A DNA stretch of 64,000 nucleotides from Bicyclus anynana. Taxonomy: Eukaryota > Arthropoda > Insecta > Lepidoptera > Nymphalidae. The stretch spans positions 3,828,142 to 3,892,141 of the forward strand of contig NC_069097.1 of assembly GCF_947172395.1 (NCBI RefSeq), given 5' to 3'. Under the pieces are notes generated by a model. That model was not told the DNA's origin. It made no database searches and was given only the letters and a program-made list of their open reading frames with translations. How positions within the stretch are numbered: the first letter of the stretch is position 1; every line of letters starts with the position of its first letter. Shown in pieces: positions 37,801 to 52,800 of the stretch. A program made the translations under genes and the position numbers.

Positions 37801-40800
37801 TGCGACTCGCTTGATGTCGTCAGTCCACCCAGTGTCCACCAGTCTACCAATATAGGCTATATTTTATCCCCGTATCCCTACGGGAACTACCACATGTGAA
37901 ACCGCGTGGCGTCTGCTAGTTTGTTCATTTGTTAAAGTGTTTTTCAAATTGAATGGTTACGGTGACAGTCGCCTGTATGACATTCATAATACCTACTATT
38001 ATCGTGAATCGCGGCAATCTTTCAAAAAAGAAACAAACTGTCCTATAGGAAATCAAGCACAGTTTTCACGGATCCCCATGATAACATAAACAGTGTCCCG
38101 GTCATATCTGTGTTAGTTATTCTCTTATCTGAAAAGAAAAAAATCTGCTCGCTTTAAGTAAGCGTAGCGATTACGGGATATTAGCATGGTCCAGAGATGA
38201 CACTGCGGACCCTTATACACATACTCGGACCACAGGTTGGGAAACGATGATCTAGTAACAGGTAGAGATATTTTTTAAATTTGTGTAGATTTTCCTATCG
38301 GACTACACTACACCACTTAAATAAATTATAATAATAATTATCCATTCTACTTTTAAATCATTTTAATCTTATACATGATGCAAGTTACCTTCACGTTACC
38401 TCAGTTTGGATATCAATAACAGTCAGATTGTGTAAATAATAATTATGAAAAGATTCCAAAAGACAATCCTATTTTTGTTGAAAAGTTCCGTTCAAACATG
38501 ATAAACTTCCACTATCGCTGTCACGCCATTCAAATTAAATAATCTCAAGACAAATGGTTGCCATGCGAGAAACGTGGGTGTGTCTTGATAATCACTTGCT
38601 CTCCGTGTGATTGTGCGCTAAAGAGCTGGGCCTTTAGCCATGTGGCATCTCGATTCTCTTTCTACTAACGCTAACGCTTCGAAAACTAAAATATGTATGG
38701 AAATGAGATTTGCTATCGACAGGTCTTTTTATTCTTTACAAGTTAGCCCTTGACTACAATCTCACCTGTAAGTGATGATGCAATCTAAGATGGAAGCGGG
38801 CTAACTTGTTAGGAGGAGCATGAAATCCACACCCCTTTCGGTTTCTACACGACGTCGTACCGGAACGCTCAATTGCTTGGCGGTACGTCTTTGTCGGTAG
38901 GCGGTGGTAACTAGCCACGGCCAAAGCCTCGAACCAACCCAAGACCTCAGTCTTGTAAGTCCACTGCGCATACCACTGCGCCATGGAGGCCGTCAAAGTC
39001 AATTTGATCAAGTTATAAATTGGATCTTTCATTGCCATATATTTTATTAGTTTTCTAAGCGTTAGCGTTTGTAGAAAGAGAATCGACATGCCATATGGCT
39101 ACATGGCCTTTACATTCGAGCAATGACGTCTTTGTGCGTTCAAAAACATATTTGTTTTCAACTAGTTTAACCTCAGGATCATGTTTTCATATGAGATACC
39201 TAAATCACAAAATCATAACTGTTTTTCCATTATTTGTCTTGTTGTTTGTCTTGTTCGATTGAATTTACGCTTGCTATTATGAATATCTGATTTTGTTATT
39301 TGTGCGAGCGACGTAGCAACGTATGACATTAAATACTTTATCTAATAACATAAAATAACATGATGTTTAATTCAAACAGAGATTGTTATTTTCGTATGCC
39401 CATGAATTTGTATGTTGTATTTTAAAGACTTTGTTCATCTGGTGAATGATAAAATACTCCCTATATATATATATAAATCTTACCACCTTCATTGGAAATT
39501 TATAAAATGGGAGATTAAATCGAAAGTTAAATATATTAGAATATCTGTTGTAATTTTTTCATATATTATGTATTTTTTTTTAATTTAGCCAATTATACAA
39601 AGAAATGCTGGTCTTGTATTGTATTGGTAATTAATAGATATTGTATTAATTCTGAAATGTTTTCTATCTGTATAAATATCTAGTTCCGTTACAAGTTGAT
39701 AAACAGAGATAAAAGATAGTATTTTTCTGTAAAACCTATTTTTACCAGTTTTTGTTTAATCAGATAGATAGCTGATTGTTATTTTTATTACTATATTTAG
39801 GTAAATTTATTCAAAAATTCGCATAGTGCTCAGTACATAAAGGTCTATCGGTAATTCAGATCAGTTACCTTCTATCACACTCAAATTCACTGACGTTCGT
39901 CGTTTATTGAGGGAGACGAGGTAAACTCACACAACGAAAAAACGAAAATATTTAACACCAATAAATATATCCTGTGTCCTTACACTACACACAACTATAC
40001 ATTTTAAATCGTTATACACACATGTGTAATTTTAATACAATGAAATTTCGATTCTATAGACGCAATTTGGATGTACACGTTTGATCACGATGAAATAGCT
40101 TTGAGCATAGCAAGGTAGGTCCATAGAAAGAAATTGGTAATTATTAGGCTAATTTTATTTTGTATTATACCTAATCAGTTATTGAATCTAAAATGTTTAC
40201 AATGTTTCTATTCTTTGATGTACGATAAATTTCGAGTTATAAAAACAACTGTTACAGCATAGCGCAACAGCTGTGTTTGGTTTGTTGCACTTTTTATTAT
40301 GAGAAGAATCGTTACAAAGTGCTAGTATAGTATAGCAACCGAGAAAATTGTAGGTCGAGCGAGAGGACCCTCAGATAGCCTAAGAAGAAGAGGCAAGAAC
40401 AGATAAGATTTATCAAGAACAATATATTATCAATATAATTAGGTATATGTTTATATATGAAAAGTTATTGTCACGGCATTATCAAATGAGATTTAAAGCG
40501 TTACGACATTACAATGGGCGTTACTTTGACGTAGTGTCGTGCGATATCGTCCGTATATATATTGACGTCTGCGGTCCCTCTTCGTATTTTGTACATTACT
40601 TATCTAAGCTCTTTACCTTGAAGCTCCTCCCGTTTATTAACGAGAATTGCACAATTAATTCTCATTACGGCCCGTATCTGTGTATCATTTGATCGTATTG
40701 TATAATCGTCGCGTGTATTTCCAAAATGTGTTGCTACAAGAATAATGTGATGTGCGATCTATGTAGAGATTTTCAACTGACTGTTATACAAAGTAAGATC

Positions 40801-43800
40801 TATTGTATATTTTTTTTTTGTTTTGTTGAATTTGAATAACTTGTTCAATTGAACAGTGCGAAAGTGTTTTGAGTTATTTATTTATTAAATAATTAATATA
40901 ACATTGGTGTGATTAATAGTGATTTGAATGAAAAGAAATGTATTTAGAAAATAGCAAAAACCACATGTTATGGTTTGACAGTATTATGTTTTTTTATTTT
41001 CTGAATTAAAATTTGATTACTCTTCTTTCTCTAAAATTTGATTTCGATTCGACGTTTCTTTAAATTAATCAGTTTTAAAAAAAGTGTGTTTATTTTGATT
41101 AGGTTAAGTTAGTATATAAATAAATATTATTATAAAGGAATATTTTTTTTGTATCTTTTCAAGTAAGCTATAAAAGATCTCTGATATTGTTTTTCTAAAT
41201 ATTACAATTGATTTTGAAAGTTGTTCTTTAATGGATAATTTTGCATTACAAATAATTTACAATAATTTAAAGTCAAATTTCAGTTTTTCACTAAGAACTA
41301 GTTAGTAATTGTATTATTTTTCAACATTACGAGTATTATAAAATATTGACGCGTGATTTTAAGATTTTTACAATTCATTGATTATGCATTTCTGCATAAA
41401 AAGTAGCCTATTCTAAATTATAATCTATTTTTATCTCTGTACCGCATCCAAAACTGTCCAGCAAGTTTAGCGTGACTGAGTTCAAATATCCAAAAAGCTA
41501 TGAGGGTTCCATACACTTTTTTTTTTGTTTTGAGCTACATACATGCTACTAGTGAATGCGAATAAATGTATTTTGTACTAGCAGACCCGGTTAAGCTTCG
41601 CTTTGACTTATGTGCACTTATTCCCTATCCCTACCCTACCCCTACCCTAACCCCTACCTATCCCCTAACCTACCTCTATCTTACTCCTACCCTAATTACA
41701 CTACCCTATTTTTACCCCATCCTGAAAACTGCTAAAAGTCTCATATAAAATTTCATCCCCAGTTTTACGGAATTAGGGGCGCATTTAAAAAAAATGATGC
41801 TCGGTTTTTCTTTGTCACAAATAGTCTGCATACCAATTTTTAGCTTTCTTCCTTGAAATTTGCGGAATGCTCCATACAGACTTCCACCTCCTATTTTAGG
41901 GAAGTAGGGGGTTAGAAAGAGACAAAAAGTAGCGTATGTATATACTCCATCCTTTCAACTACGAGTATCTCCACTTAAAAAATCACGTCTATTTGTCGCT
42001 CCATTTTGCCGTGAAACACGGACAAACAAACAAACAGATAGACAGACACCCACACACACACACACACATTTACATTCATAATATTACTATAGATATGAAT
42101 TTGTTAATAATTCTATTTGTGATACAAATATCCATACTGCTACTAGTGTAGGAAGATGTTCCTACTGTTAGTTGCATTAAAATGCAAATAAACGTATTTT
42201 CCTTTTGTCAACAGATCTACTAAAGAGTTTCCCCGCCGCTGCACCGAAGATCGACTTCAACAAAATCTTCCAAGATGACTCGTCAAATACAATGTATCCG
42301 CCGTCTCCGCCCGAGACAAAGCCAAGTCGAGCCGAACTTGCGAACGATCTTCTGCAGCAGCTGGAAACTCAATGCAAACAAGGTATGTATCAAAATAACT
42401 CTTTTTTTTTTAGTCTGCGACATCACCTGATGTTAAATGATGCAGTCTAAGATGGCGGACTTCATTGGACGAGGTACTATACTAAAGCCATACCCATTGT
42501 GCACCTGATAGAAACAATCGCATGTAAACATAGAAATTTCAGAGGGCGTGTAAGGAATACATCCTATAAACTGCTGCCTTGTGGCTATCAGATCAAAATG
42601 TAGCCTCATGTGCCTAGGTAGTATTACTACTCATACTCTTAAGACCGAAAAAGGGTAATGATGCTTGGCTTTGCAGGACATTTAACACATTTTACAACGT
42701 TTCCCTGTGTCTCAATGTGAATTGTAAGTTGTAGGTAGGTTAGGCCTTGTGTGCCTTGCAATTCCACTGGCAACTTTCTTTAGCCTGGAACGTAGCAATG
42801 CTGCTTGGTAGAAAGTGGCGATAGTATTTCCTGGAAGAGCTCTGTGCTTTAATTTAATTGTTATAATTATTAAACACATTACAATTAGAACTTGCGTTTT
42901 TTCATTTGTGATAAATGAAACCATTCTGTTAAGGGTTAATTACTGAAGTACTTTTTAAATATCCATTCAAAGAGTTCAGTTTAAATTTCGATTCCAAGAG
43001 TCGGCAGTTGTTTTAGACATTTTTAGTCAAAAGGTTTTTAGGTCACATACAATATTTTTAAATTAATTTCCCGTATAAAATATGGGCTCAACTATTATGA
43101 CGAGTATACCTCTTTTGTGATAAAACGGCCAACACTATGACCACTACTTATTTTGATCTTATTCTTAATTATTAATGATCCAATAATATAATATAATCTG
43201 AAAACATTCTCCGCTATGAAAAATTCAGTTTATAGTCAAGCTACTGATCACTGATAGATGTAACTAAACCCAAAAAAAAAAATAAAGATAATATAATCCG
43301 TCGAATTTATGTTTAGTCTCCAATGCACTGACAAAAACTTCCCATCAATCTAACCGCAAATGAGTTGGTTGCACGCAAACTTTTTCCTTGCAACGTCTAT
43401 ATATTTATAACTAAATTTAAAATAGGGCGCTGATTTTTATTTAATTCATTGCTTTTTTATCTAGACCGTTGATTAGATTTTTTGTCGTGTTTCGTTTAGT
43501 TTTAGTTAATGGTGTATAATTATTTTAAATTATAGTAATTACTGAGATTTGTTACTCAACGAATTAAAAAATTAAAGTCGTTTGTTCACGTGAGTTGAAC
43601 AGTTTATCTATTTTAGTACATTAAGCTAGTTAATTACTATGTGACATTATTAGAGGTGTTCTGTTCTGTGGAGATGTTCTGTTTATACTTTAAATCTCAA
43701 TAGCTCAATGTTAAAGGGGGGTACTCATTACCGAGAGGTCGTTGGTTCGTTCGTCCCGCTGGACTATTGTTGTACCCACTCCTAACAGTCTTTTTGAACT

Positions 43801-46800
43801 AGTTGAAGGGGAATGGAAATATTGATCATTAGGAAGTATAGAAAGAAAATATTAGGGGTTTAATTTTCAACTTGCACAATTTGTTGCATATTGATGTTTG
43901 AATCAGTATTTGAAACAGCAAACAAAATTTTAGTTGTTATAATAAATCGATCGAAGGTATCGATCTCGTCCCATGTTTTCGTTCTAAACGAAAATCTTCC
44001 CCGTGAATCATCCCTGTTTCCTTATTCTTATAACTTGGGTATCTTTAAAAAAAGTGAATAGGCAACTTCTAACCATTCGCTGCCCGCGAGTATTTTATCG
44101 GTGATCGTCTGTGTTGAAGAAGCCGACAATCAGGGAATGCGGTTTTAATCTACCGTTGTGAGCCATTTAAAAAATCTTTATATTCCTGTATCGCGCGGAG
44201 CATGATACTGTGCTCGCCTATTGCCTTTAGTGGTAGTTATATTTTTTTACATGTCACGTAACGGATACGATGGGCGACCGGTCGTCCATTTAGGAGTCAA
44301 ATGGCTAGGCAAGAGTGTCCCAAGACTATATCTACACTTATCATCAGATGAGATCATGGCAAACGCAAGACTATCTTGGTTAAAAAAATGATTTTGTTGT
44401 TATACCACACGTTCTGGTGCAAAAGTTGATAGTTGTGAATAAAAAAACACAACTTATTCTGATTGGCGCCACAGTAATGGGCTTGGTTATAATAATGCAT
44501 TTAATAGGGCCGCCTCTGCGTTTGCGGACTGCATTTATAAATATTACAACCCAAATTCTTAATTAATTTGACCCTGTAGGTAAGTTTTGTAATTTTAATG
44601 AAAATACGTGACTTAATCGATACTATTTTTCTAATTTGTAAGAGCATAATATACTTCAATCCAGAAATAAAGATTTATTCCAATATAGGTATGTATATCA
44701 ATTTTATTTAATGCATTTTTTGTTAGCGCGTTTACATTTTATGTTACAAAAAAAAATCATTCGGTCTATTTGATGAAACGAATTAGATTACCTCAAACTT
44801 GCGCCATACTGTACTGTACATGCAGTTTGTTGGCTATTGCGGCAATATCCAAGAAAAAAAAATTGCATAACATAATAAATCTGTAGAGAGGTCAATTCTG
44901 TACATGAAATATATCTATCAGAGGGTGATTAGTGATCGATACTGATGCCCAAAATGCAATCAGTAATTTTTTCCCCTCTGACAGACAGACAGACAGTGTC
45001 TTTAGAAATAAAAAATACTCGACGGGTTTCAACGAAATTTAGTACAATTATTCTTCATACTCCTAGGCAGGTTATAGTATACTTTTCATCACGCTACACT
45101 ATCAACAGGAGCAGAGCAGTGAAGGGAAATGTTGCTAAAACGAGAGAAGTTACTCCATTTTACAGCGGTACTACTGTAAGGGCTGGATTAAGGTCTAAGG
45201 CAGACAAAGCCGCGGGCATCCGCTATCCTTCAATATAACTGAGATTTGCATGAAACTACGTCAAAAATATTATTGAGTCCTTATGCTAAAACGAGAGAAG
45301 TTACTCCATTTTTACAGCGATACTACTGTAAGGGCTGGATTAAGGTCTAAGGGCAGACGAAGTCGCGGGCGTCGGCTAGTCTTCAATATAACTGAGATTT
45401 GCATGAGACTACGTCAAAAATATTATTGAGTCCTTATCTCGGCGCTAAGATACAAAGGACACACCCCTGATCTGGTTTACGGTCGAGTCACGAACGTGGC
45501 GCGTGATCCGCTCGACTTATCGATAACTTGTAATTAATAACCATTGGAAATATTGCCGAGATTATGTGTTACGTATAAGGTCTCATTAATTTGGTTTAAT
45601 CAGCTATTGCTCACCGATCACTTGTCCGTTTAGTCCAGTAATATTATGGGGAAAAATTCCTAATGAGCTGAATTTTTGTATACACCTTTATTACGGTGTT
45701 ATTATAAAGATGTGAAAATCATATACATCGATATCGTGCCGGCTAAAAAAGTTACAAACGTCACGTAAATCAGTTTTTCGCAAATATTTCGCGACCTATT
45801 GCTCGGAGGTCAATAGAGGTTATTATAAAAATCCTCTAGTTTGTAGACAATTTTATGTTCCTCATAAAATTGTCTTCAAACTGCAGTTTTTCTGTAAAAT
45901 TAACGGTTTTCGGATTTTCCCCAGTTCGGGAGTTTAAAATGTCTGAAATTACTGGACTAGTTATACACGATCTCTTTATGACACGTGTCTGTGTTGTACT
46001 AGAAAATAATGGCTAACCAATTATCTTGCTTCTCATTTGTGAAATACAATTTGTCACATTATTAGCCTTTTATTAATTTCCCATCCCATTAGAGTTGGCT
46101 TTGTTAGTTTAGATCAGAGGTCCCTAAACTGTTTTCTCTCATATAGGATCTTTTGAAATTAAACTGGTGGATTCTCTGCAGCTGCATTTCTACCATTTTC
46201 TAAAATTCGACGAAATAGGTATGTGAAAGTATAAAATTTTGTTTTGTTAGTTTAGAGGTACCCAAACTGTTTTCTCTCATAGATCACTTTTGAAATCCAG
46301 CTGGTTCTGGTGGATCGCTTGCAGCTGCATTTCTACCATTGTCCAAAATTCAACAAAATGTGATAAAATTTCATGTTCCTCGCTTACCTACCAATAATTG
46401 TGAACTTGCTTTTTTTGTCATGCCAAAGTAAGCCCCTGTTCAGTGCCCCGTACACCCCCAAACAATAATTAATTTTTGTACAATCTACATTTTTTGTAGA
46501 TGCAAAGTATTTATTTAAATCAGCTATGTATTAATACTTATTTATTGTAATTTGTTATCACTATGCAAAAGCTCTAAAATTTAGACCACCATCGAGAACT
46601 ACAAGAAGAGGTTTAGTTGTCGGCTTTTTGTTAAATTAGGGTCTGTAACCAAAGTAACTTGTAACTTTTTAACGTAAACGAATCTGTTTGTTGCCCAATT
46701 TAATTTGAACGTTTATTGCTTATGAGTTACATAATATTGTAGCTCAATAAGATATTTTTGATTTCATTTCGAATCGGCGCTTGTAGTGAAACAATGCAAC

Positions 46801-49800
46801 TTTTACTTTATAGTTACAGTTCGAGTTGTGTTGCAAGCTAAATAGCAAATTAGTATGCGCTAGCCCCGCGGCCCGCGCGCCGAGGCAAAGGACCGGGGGG
46901 AAAGGCGCGGACGGTTCGCGGTGACATTGCGCGCGCACGCGCACGCAACCACTCAGTCGAAGCGTGTCTCGCGCCGCGACAACTGGTTCCGTCAACCCGT
47001 GACAATAAATTCGATCCGCGCAGCACATTGCGGGCGCTCGCGCTCGTCTCGCGCCCTATGCCCGCCAACGTCGCCGCGACTCCTGGACGCCGTTAGAATG
47101 AAGTACCACTATCGCTGCATTTGGAACAAGGAGATAGTGTTCAATTCACAGAAACTTGTCAAAAGACGTTAGGTCCAAGTGCCCCGCGCTGAACTTTTAC
47201 CGACGACCATCGCTCGCTCCACGAGGAATCCAGTCTATGCAATACCACTGCCCATTTAATCGTATAGAAATAACCCTAGAACTGTATTATAGCAGTAAGA
47301 CTAATAGAGCCCTATTGTTTGTTACTACGTATTGGACTTCGTGATGGCACTTGCAGATCTGTATGCTGGTACGTGTTTTGGTCTAAGAAATGTGTCAATG
47401 TTAGATCGATTGTTTCGATCATGTCGTTTGTGAAGCATGTTCAACTGGTCTCAAGGCCTCAACGCTCTAATTCCTCGTGTTGTTGTTGTTTTCTGATATA
47501 ACGCTGACCACTACTTAACTTTATTAAAAGTATATTAATCACCTTGCTCTACAATGTAACTTAGTTGTGAAACTGTATTAAATATTTCAAGTAATTCATA
47601 AAACGAAAGGTTTGGTGCAGTTTTGTAGTGTACTTGTTTCGCAGTAAACTTGTTTACGTTATTGATAGTTGATACATACCTGTTTAGTTATTTCCCGCCT
47701 TGAAATTCCATTTATTATATTACTAGTATAAACTACATTTATATCTAGAACATATTTGTTCTTCTATGCACTGTTTTGATTTATATTTCTATGTCTTATA
47801 CAAGGGAATCAATCTTGACATAGATGATTACTTTGTAATCAGGAATACAATTGATTCCTTTTTGTGCTATACAAGTCTCAAAGTCTATTATCATCGTTCA
47901 AGTCAGTTTTTAATTTGTGTGCCTAATACAGTAAACAAAGCTAAAAGATTAGACAGTTCGAGTAGGAATTGCATTTGTAAAGGTTCTGTACATTTTCAAG
48001 TTTACAACTTTTAGTTTATGTTGAGGTTATAATATGAAGGTTGTTGGTTTGTTATTTATAATAGTATACGCTACTTTCACTGTAATCTACAACCTTCATA
48101 CTATTTCGGCGACATTTTACGTGATAATAGGTATATGCTTTATAATCCCACATCCTTCATTTATTTTTGTAACTGAACGCGAAAGCTCTTTATATCTACA
48201 CTAATAATATAAAGAGGAAATATTTGTATTAAGGAAATATATGTTGTATGTAATGCATAAACTCAGAAACTACTAGATGGATTCGAAAAATTATTTCAGC
48301 ATTAGAAGGCTACATTGTCAAAGAGTAACTTAAGTAAGTAACTTCTATCTCCATATTCCCATGGGAACTATGCGGGTGAAACCGCGAGGTGCTGCTAGCT
48401 TTCTAATATATTGCTTGAAGTAACAGTCAAAACATACCAAAAAAACAGAACCCACAAAAAAATAAGAATTTATAAATAGACCGGAGCTACGAATTGGATC
48501 CAGGATTTTTTACAAAAGCAACACAAGTACGAAAGAGCATCCTACTGTATTATATTTTGTATTTGCCAAATATATGACAAAAATAGTCTTTATTAACAAA
48601 GTTTTTTGACAAAGTCTCCGTTTATTTTCTTTTACGGTGTACGGAACCCTAAAACCAGTATTTAGAATTTGCTAGAATATACAAGTCCATATTTTGCTGC
48701 CAAAGCTAAATATAAATAATATACCTTACGTATTCTAGTATTTATTTATCATGTTTTTCTATGTTATACTGGTTTTTGACATAAACTGGTAGCAATATAG
48801 GGTTATAAAGGTTTTATTATTGTAATTTATTCATAAAATAATATGCAACTATTATAGCCGTATTATTCAGTGCATAATAACTCCAACTTATTTAGCAATG
48901 CATATGACGCCCATGCGTAATTTGCAGAATCAGGATTCACGTGGCTCAAAAGTATGACACTGCTAAAAACTGTATACACGCAGTAAATGTTTTGTTTCGA
49001 ATTTAGGACTACATACTTTTTTTTCTATTCTGTCTTTATCAGAATTCATTGACGAAACGTATTTCATAATATAAAATTACTTGCTTTTGCAAGCCTTTAT
49101 TTTATGCAGGAGAATCATCTCTTTAGCAAAAAAAATTGTGGATGATAAGTACCTACATATTATCTGTTACTTTTTCTGTAGTCTGTACCTAGAATATTGT
49201 TATGCTGGTTGAGTAGTTAAAGTAGAGAAGTAACAAACATACAAATTTACATGTGCATTTATAATATTATTAGGATTCGTTATCAGCTCATATTCGGCTC
49301 ACTGCTGAGCTCGAGTCTCCTCTCAGAATGAGAGGGGTTAGACCAATAGTCCACCACGCTGGCTTAATGCGGATTGGCGGATTTCAAACACGCAGATAAT
49401 TAAGAAAACTATCTGGTATGCAGGTTTCCTCACGATGTTTTCCTTCACCGTTTGAGACACGTGATATAATGCACACAACTGAAAAGTTAGAGGTGTATCC
49501 GCCGGACTGGATTCGAACACACATCCTCCGGAATCGGAGGCAGAGGTCATATCCACTGGATTAGTTAGGAATATTAAGTACCAATTTGAGGATGTTTAAA
49601 TTATACAGCCTTTTAAATATGACTTCCGTAGTTAAATACCATATCCAAAGACTAGACTATAAGAATTCCGTGTCGCATTTCTTTATCTTAATTTATAATG
49701 TTGTAGTTATTTTTCTACGTGCAGTGTAATATGTATGCAATTGCAAATAATTAATAATAATTATTATTATAGACGGCGGTGATAGAGCTTTGAAAGCTTT

Positions 49801-52800
49801 TACTCTTAGCTTTAAAACTTCTAATAGAGTAGTTCAGTACTCCTACATGCTTTTTGCCTACTTAGAAAGGAAAGGTCTCATTGATTGTAAACAATAACAA
49901 TGGTTAAAAGGTAAAAGGTACTGAACCCTCAAGGCGCCTTATCAGCGTGCGCTTAATATCTCAACTACGAGTATGTATTACTAACAGTTTTACGCGATTT
50001 TATGCGTCTTTGTCTCTACTAGAAATTGTAAATAGATAGCTATGCCATCGTGGATTTTTTTTCTAGATTATAAAAAACATACCAATCAAATTGAGAACCT
50101 CCTCCTTTTTGAAGTCGGTTAAAGAGAAATAACTATAAATAGATAGTAGATAAAAGGGATTAGGCATCGTTTATGATGAATACTCCCAAGCGGCTTGACT
50201 TTTTCGGCTTTTCCAACAATTATCGTCTTATTTCAACATTTGCTAAGAGCTCTTTGTCTTATAAAATGTACCTACACAGTATCAGTGTAGTAGTTTCCGT
50301 TCTACATGGATAAAATTTCATTTCATTTCAAAATATAGCCTGTATGTTACTGCTTATTATGCTTCTAATTCTAAAGGTTTTTTTAAAATCAGTCGAGTAG
50401 TTTTTGAGTTAAATCGTGACAAACAAACATACCTCTTTATAATATAAGTTTAGACAACTCTAGTTTTTGATCAGTTTGTTACTTTGTTAATGCAACAATG
50501 TGTACGTGGAAGTAAAGTAAACTTTCCACGCTTGTGCGACGACTGTTTTGATAAACCAGTTAGTTCACAAGGCGACCTCGTTCGCTGCTCGATCGACAAT
50601 AGGGATGATGACAGTTTTTTAAATTGTATATAAATTAAGAGTATACTAATAGTAAAGCAATTTTGTAAATGGAACAGGGTATCTGCGATCATTACTTTCG
50701 GAGCTACAGGGATTTAAAGAGTCAGATTTGCGGCGCTGCCGCGGATCCCTGGAAAACGCCCCATACAAAATGGCTCGAAAAAATGACGTCATAGGCATGT
50801 AATGGTCGTTAGATTTGTATGCGCGTTCAAACAAAATTACTAATATCTTTGTTATTTGTGCGTTTATCTTTATAGTTCATAAATTAAAAAATGTCACATT
50901 TAATGTAAGGAAGCTAAAACTGTATGAATTTTCATCTAATTACGATAAAAAAATTTTAGTAGTTTTTGAAATTTTATAATCTCATTTATTTTGCAAATAT
51001 CCAGACAATCTTTGCTTTTTATATATAAATTAGTTAACATTGACCCTATTTACCCGAATGTATCATAAAAATCAATATATTCAAACCTAGTCATCATCCC
51101 CATTAAAGCGACTTATTGGCTACTTATTTTCAATCCTACGCGTTGATATAGCTCTGACCTGCCCGTAGTGAAGCAAGGCGATCGCTTTGATTCTTTGCTC
51201 TTACAGTGCCGGTCAACGCATTGTGTATTTGCGCATCATCTCAGACTAATTACATAGGGACTTGGTCTTATTTAAATGTATTTTATAATCAAATAAGATA
51301 ATTAGTATATTAGTAGTTTTGGGTTATTGAGGTCTATTCGCTTAAGAAGTCTTTAATATTATAGAAGCAATTTTTCAATTAATATTAAGCATTTATAGCA
51401 AAAAAAAAAATTTTAGGGCAATTTCGTAGCTACCATAGGCCCTCGAATCCTTACCAAAAAATCTTAATGGGACTGAACTTTTGAAAATTTCATTCCATTA
51501 TTATCAAAATACCTATGATAGGATGCCAACGCTGTTGAGAGAAATTCGAAAGTTATATATTTAACTAGCGGATGCCGGCGACTTCGGGGGGACCAATGGA
51601 TTTTTCCGGGATAAAAAGTAGCCTATGTGTTAATACAGAGTGAAATCTATTTTCATTCTAAATTTCAGCCAAATCGCCGCAAAATTGATAAAGTTTTATA
51701 CAAACTTTCATCACCTATTTCATCCCCTTGGGGGTAGAATTGATCAAAATCCTTTCTTAGCGGATGCCTACGTCATGACATCTACCTGCATGCCAAATTT
51801 CAGCCCGATCCGACCAGTGGTTTGGGCTGTGCGTTGATAGATCACTATGTCAGTCAGTCACCTTTGAGTTTTATTATATTTTTATATTTAGATATTTTTA
51901 CTGGAGAACACCTAACTAGTTTAGCTTTAGATAGTACATAGTGGGGGCCCATTTTTTTATTTACACCCTTGGTTACCTAGCTGCGCCACTGATTAAGGGG
52001 TCTTTGTCCATTAGAAATGTGGCATAGTTTTGTGCGACGTAGAATGATTTTATTCCTTATTTATCTGGCGCTTGAGGCTGAGGGCAGTTGCGGTGAACTC
52101 TACAGATTGTGAAGTTTATCTGCGGGTCACTTGTTACTTTGCACCCCTTCGCTGTTTAGTCGCCGTCGCCTACATGTAGTGTACATATCTATACCAATAT
52201 CATCTTGTAAATGCAACTGGCAGATGTCCCGCGGTTTCACCCACTTAGGTCCCGTCCCTGTTTGAATAGGGGGATAAAATATAGCCTGTAACACTCACTA
52301 GTGACGTGGCTTTCAATTGGAAAAAGAGTTTTCAAAGTCATTTCAGTAGATCCAAAGACCCTGCGACCCACACAATCTTTATAATATTAGTATAGATAAA
52401 GAATTTATCTAACTATCTATTTAATATTGTAAATGCGAAAAAAACTGTCTGTGTCTGTTACGTTGTCTCGTCTACTGAAATAATTTTCATGGAAATTTAT
52501 GGAACAGAAATCCATCCAGGATTTCTGTTTAAAGATAGACTAGCTGACGCCGCGCGGTTTTACCCGCCTAGTTTCCGTTCCCGTAGGAATACGGGGATAA
52601 TATATCCTATAGCCTTCCTCGATAAATGGGCTATCTAACACTGAAAGAATTTGTCAAATCGGACTAGTAGTTCCTGAGATTAGCGCGTTCAATCACTGGT
52701 TTTACTTTAATTAAAAGTAGTTATCTTGTAAGCTTAGAATAACTTGTGGTTACCCACTGGCCTCTTTTACAATAATATTTAAAGGTCTTAATTGTAACTG

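Larger units (their letters stand above)
31842..42214. other. crc intron 3 (10.4 kb)
   Basis: No coding exon seen. Filled with SINEs, foldbacks and LINE tails listed separately. Unassigned AT-rich stretches include about 33.9-34.7, 37.3-37.6, 38.1-38.6 and 39.2-41.5 kb. Confidence 0.45.

Noticed and set aside
46744..47068. Minus-strand ORFs across the CpG island
   Set aside because: No homology or splice pattern recognised; explained by high GC and few stop codons.
47098..47172. Alternative crc first coding exon MKYHYRCIWNKEI
   Set aside because: It ends in a stop before any convincing donor; kept only as a possible leader uORF.
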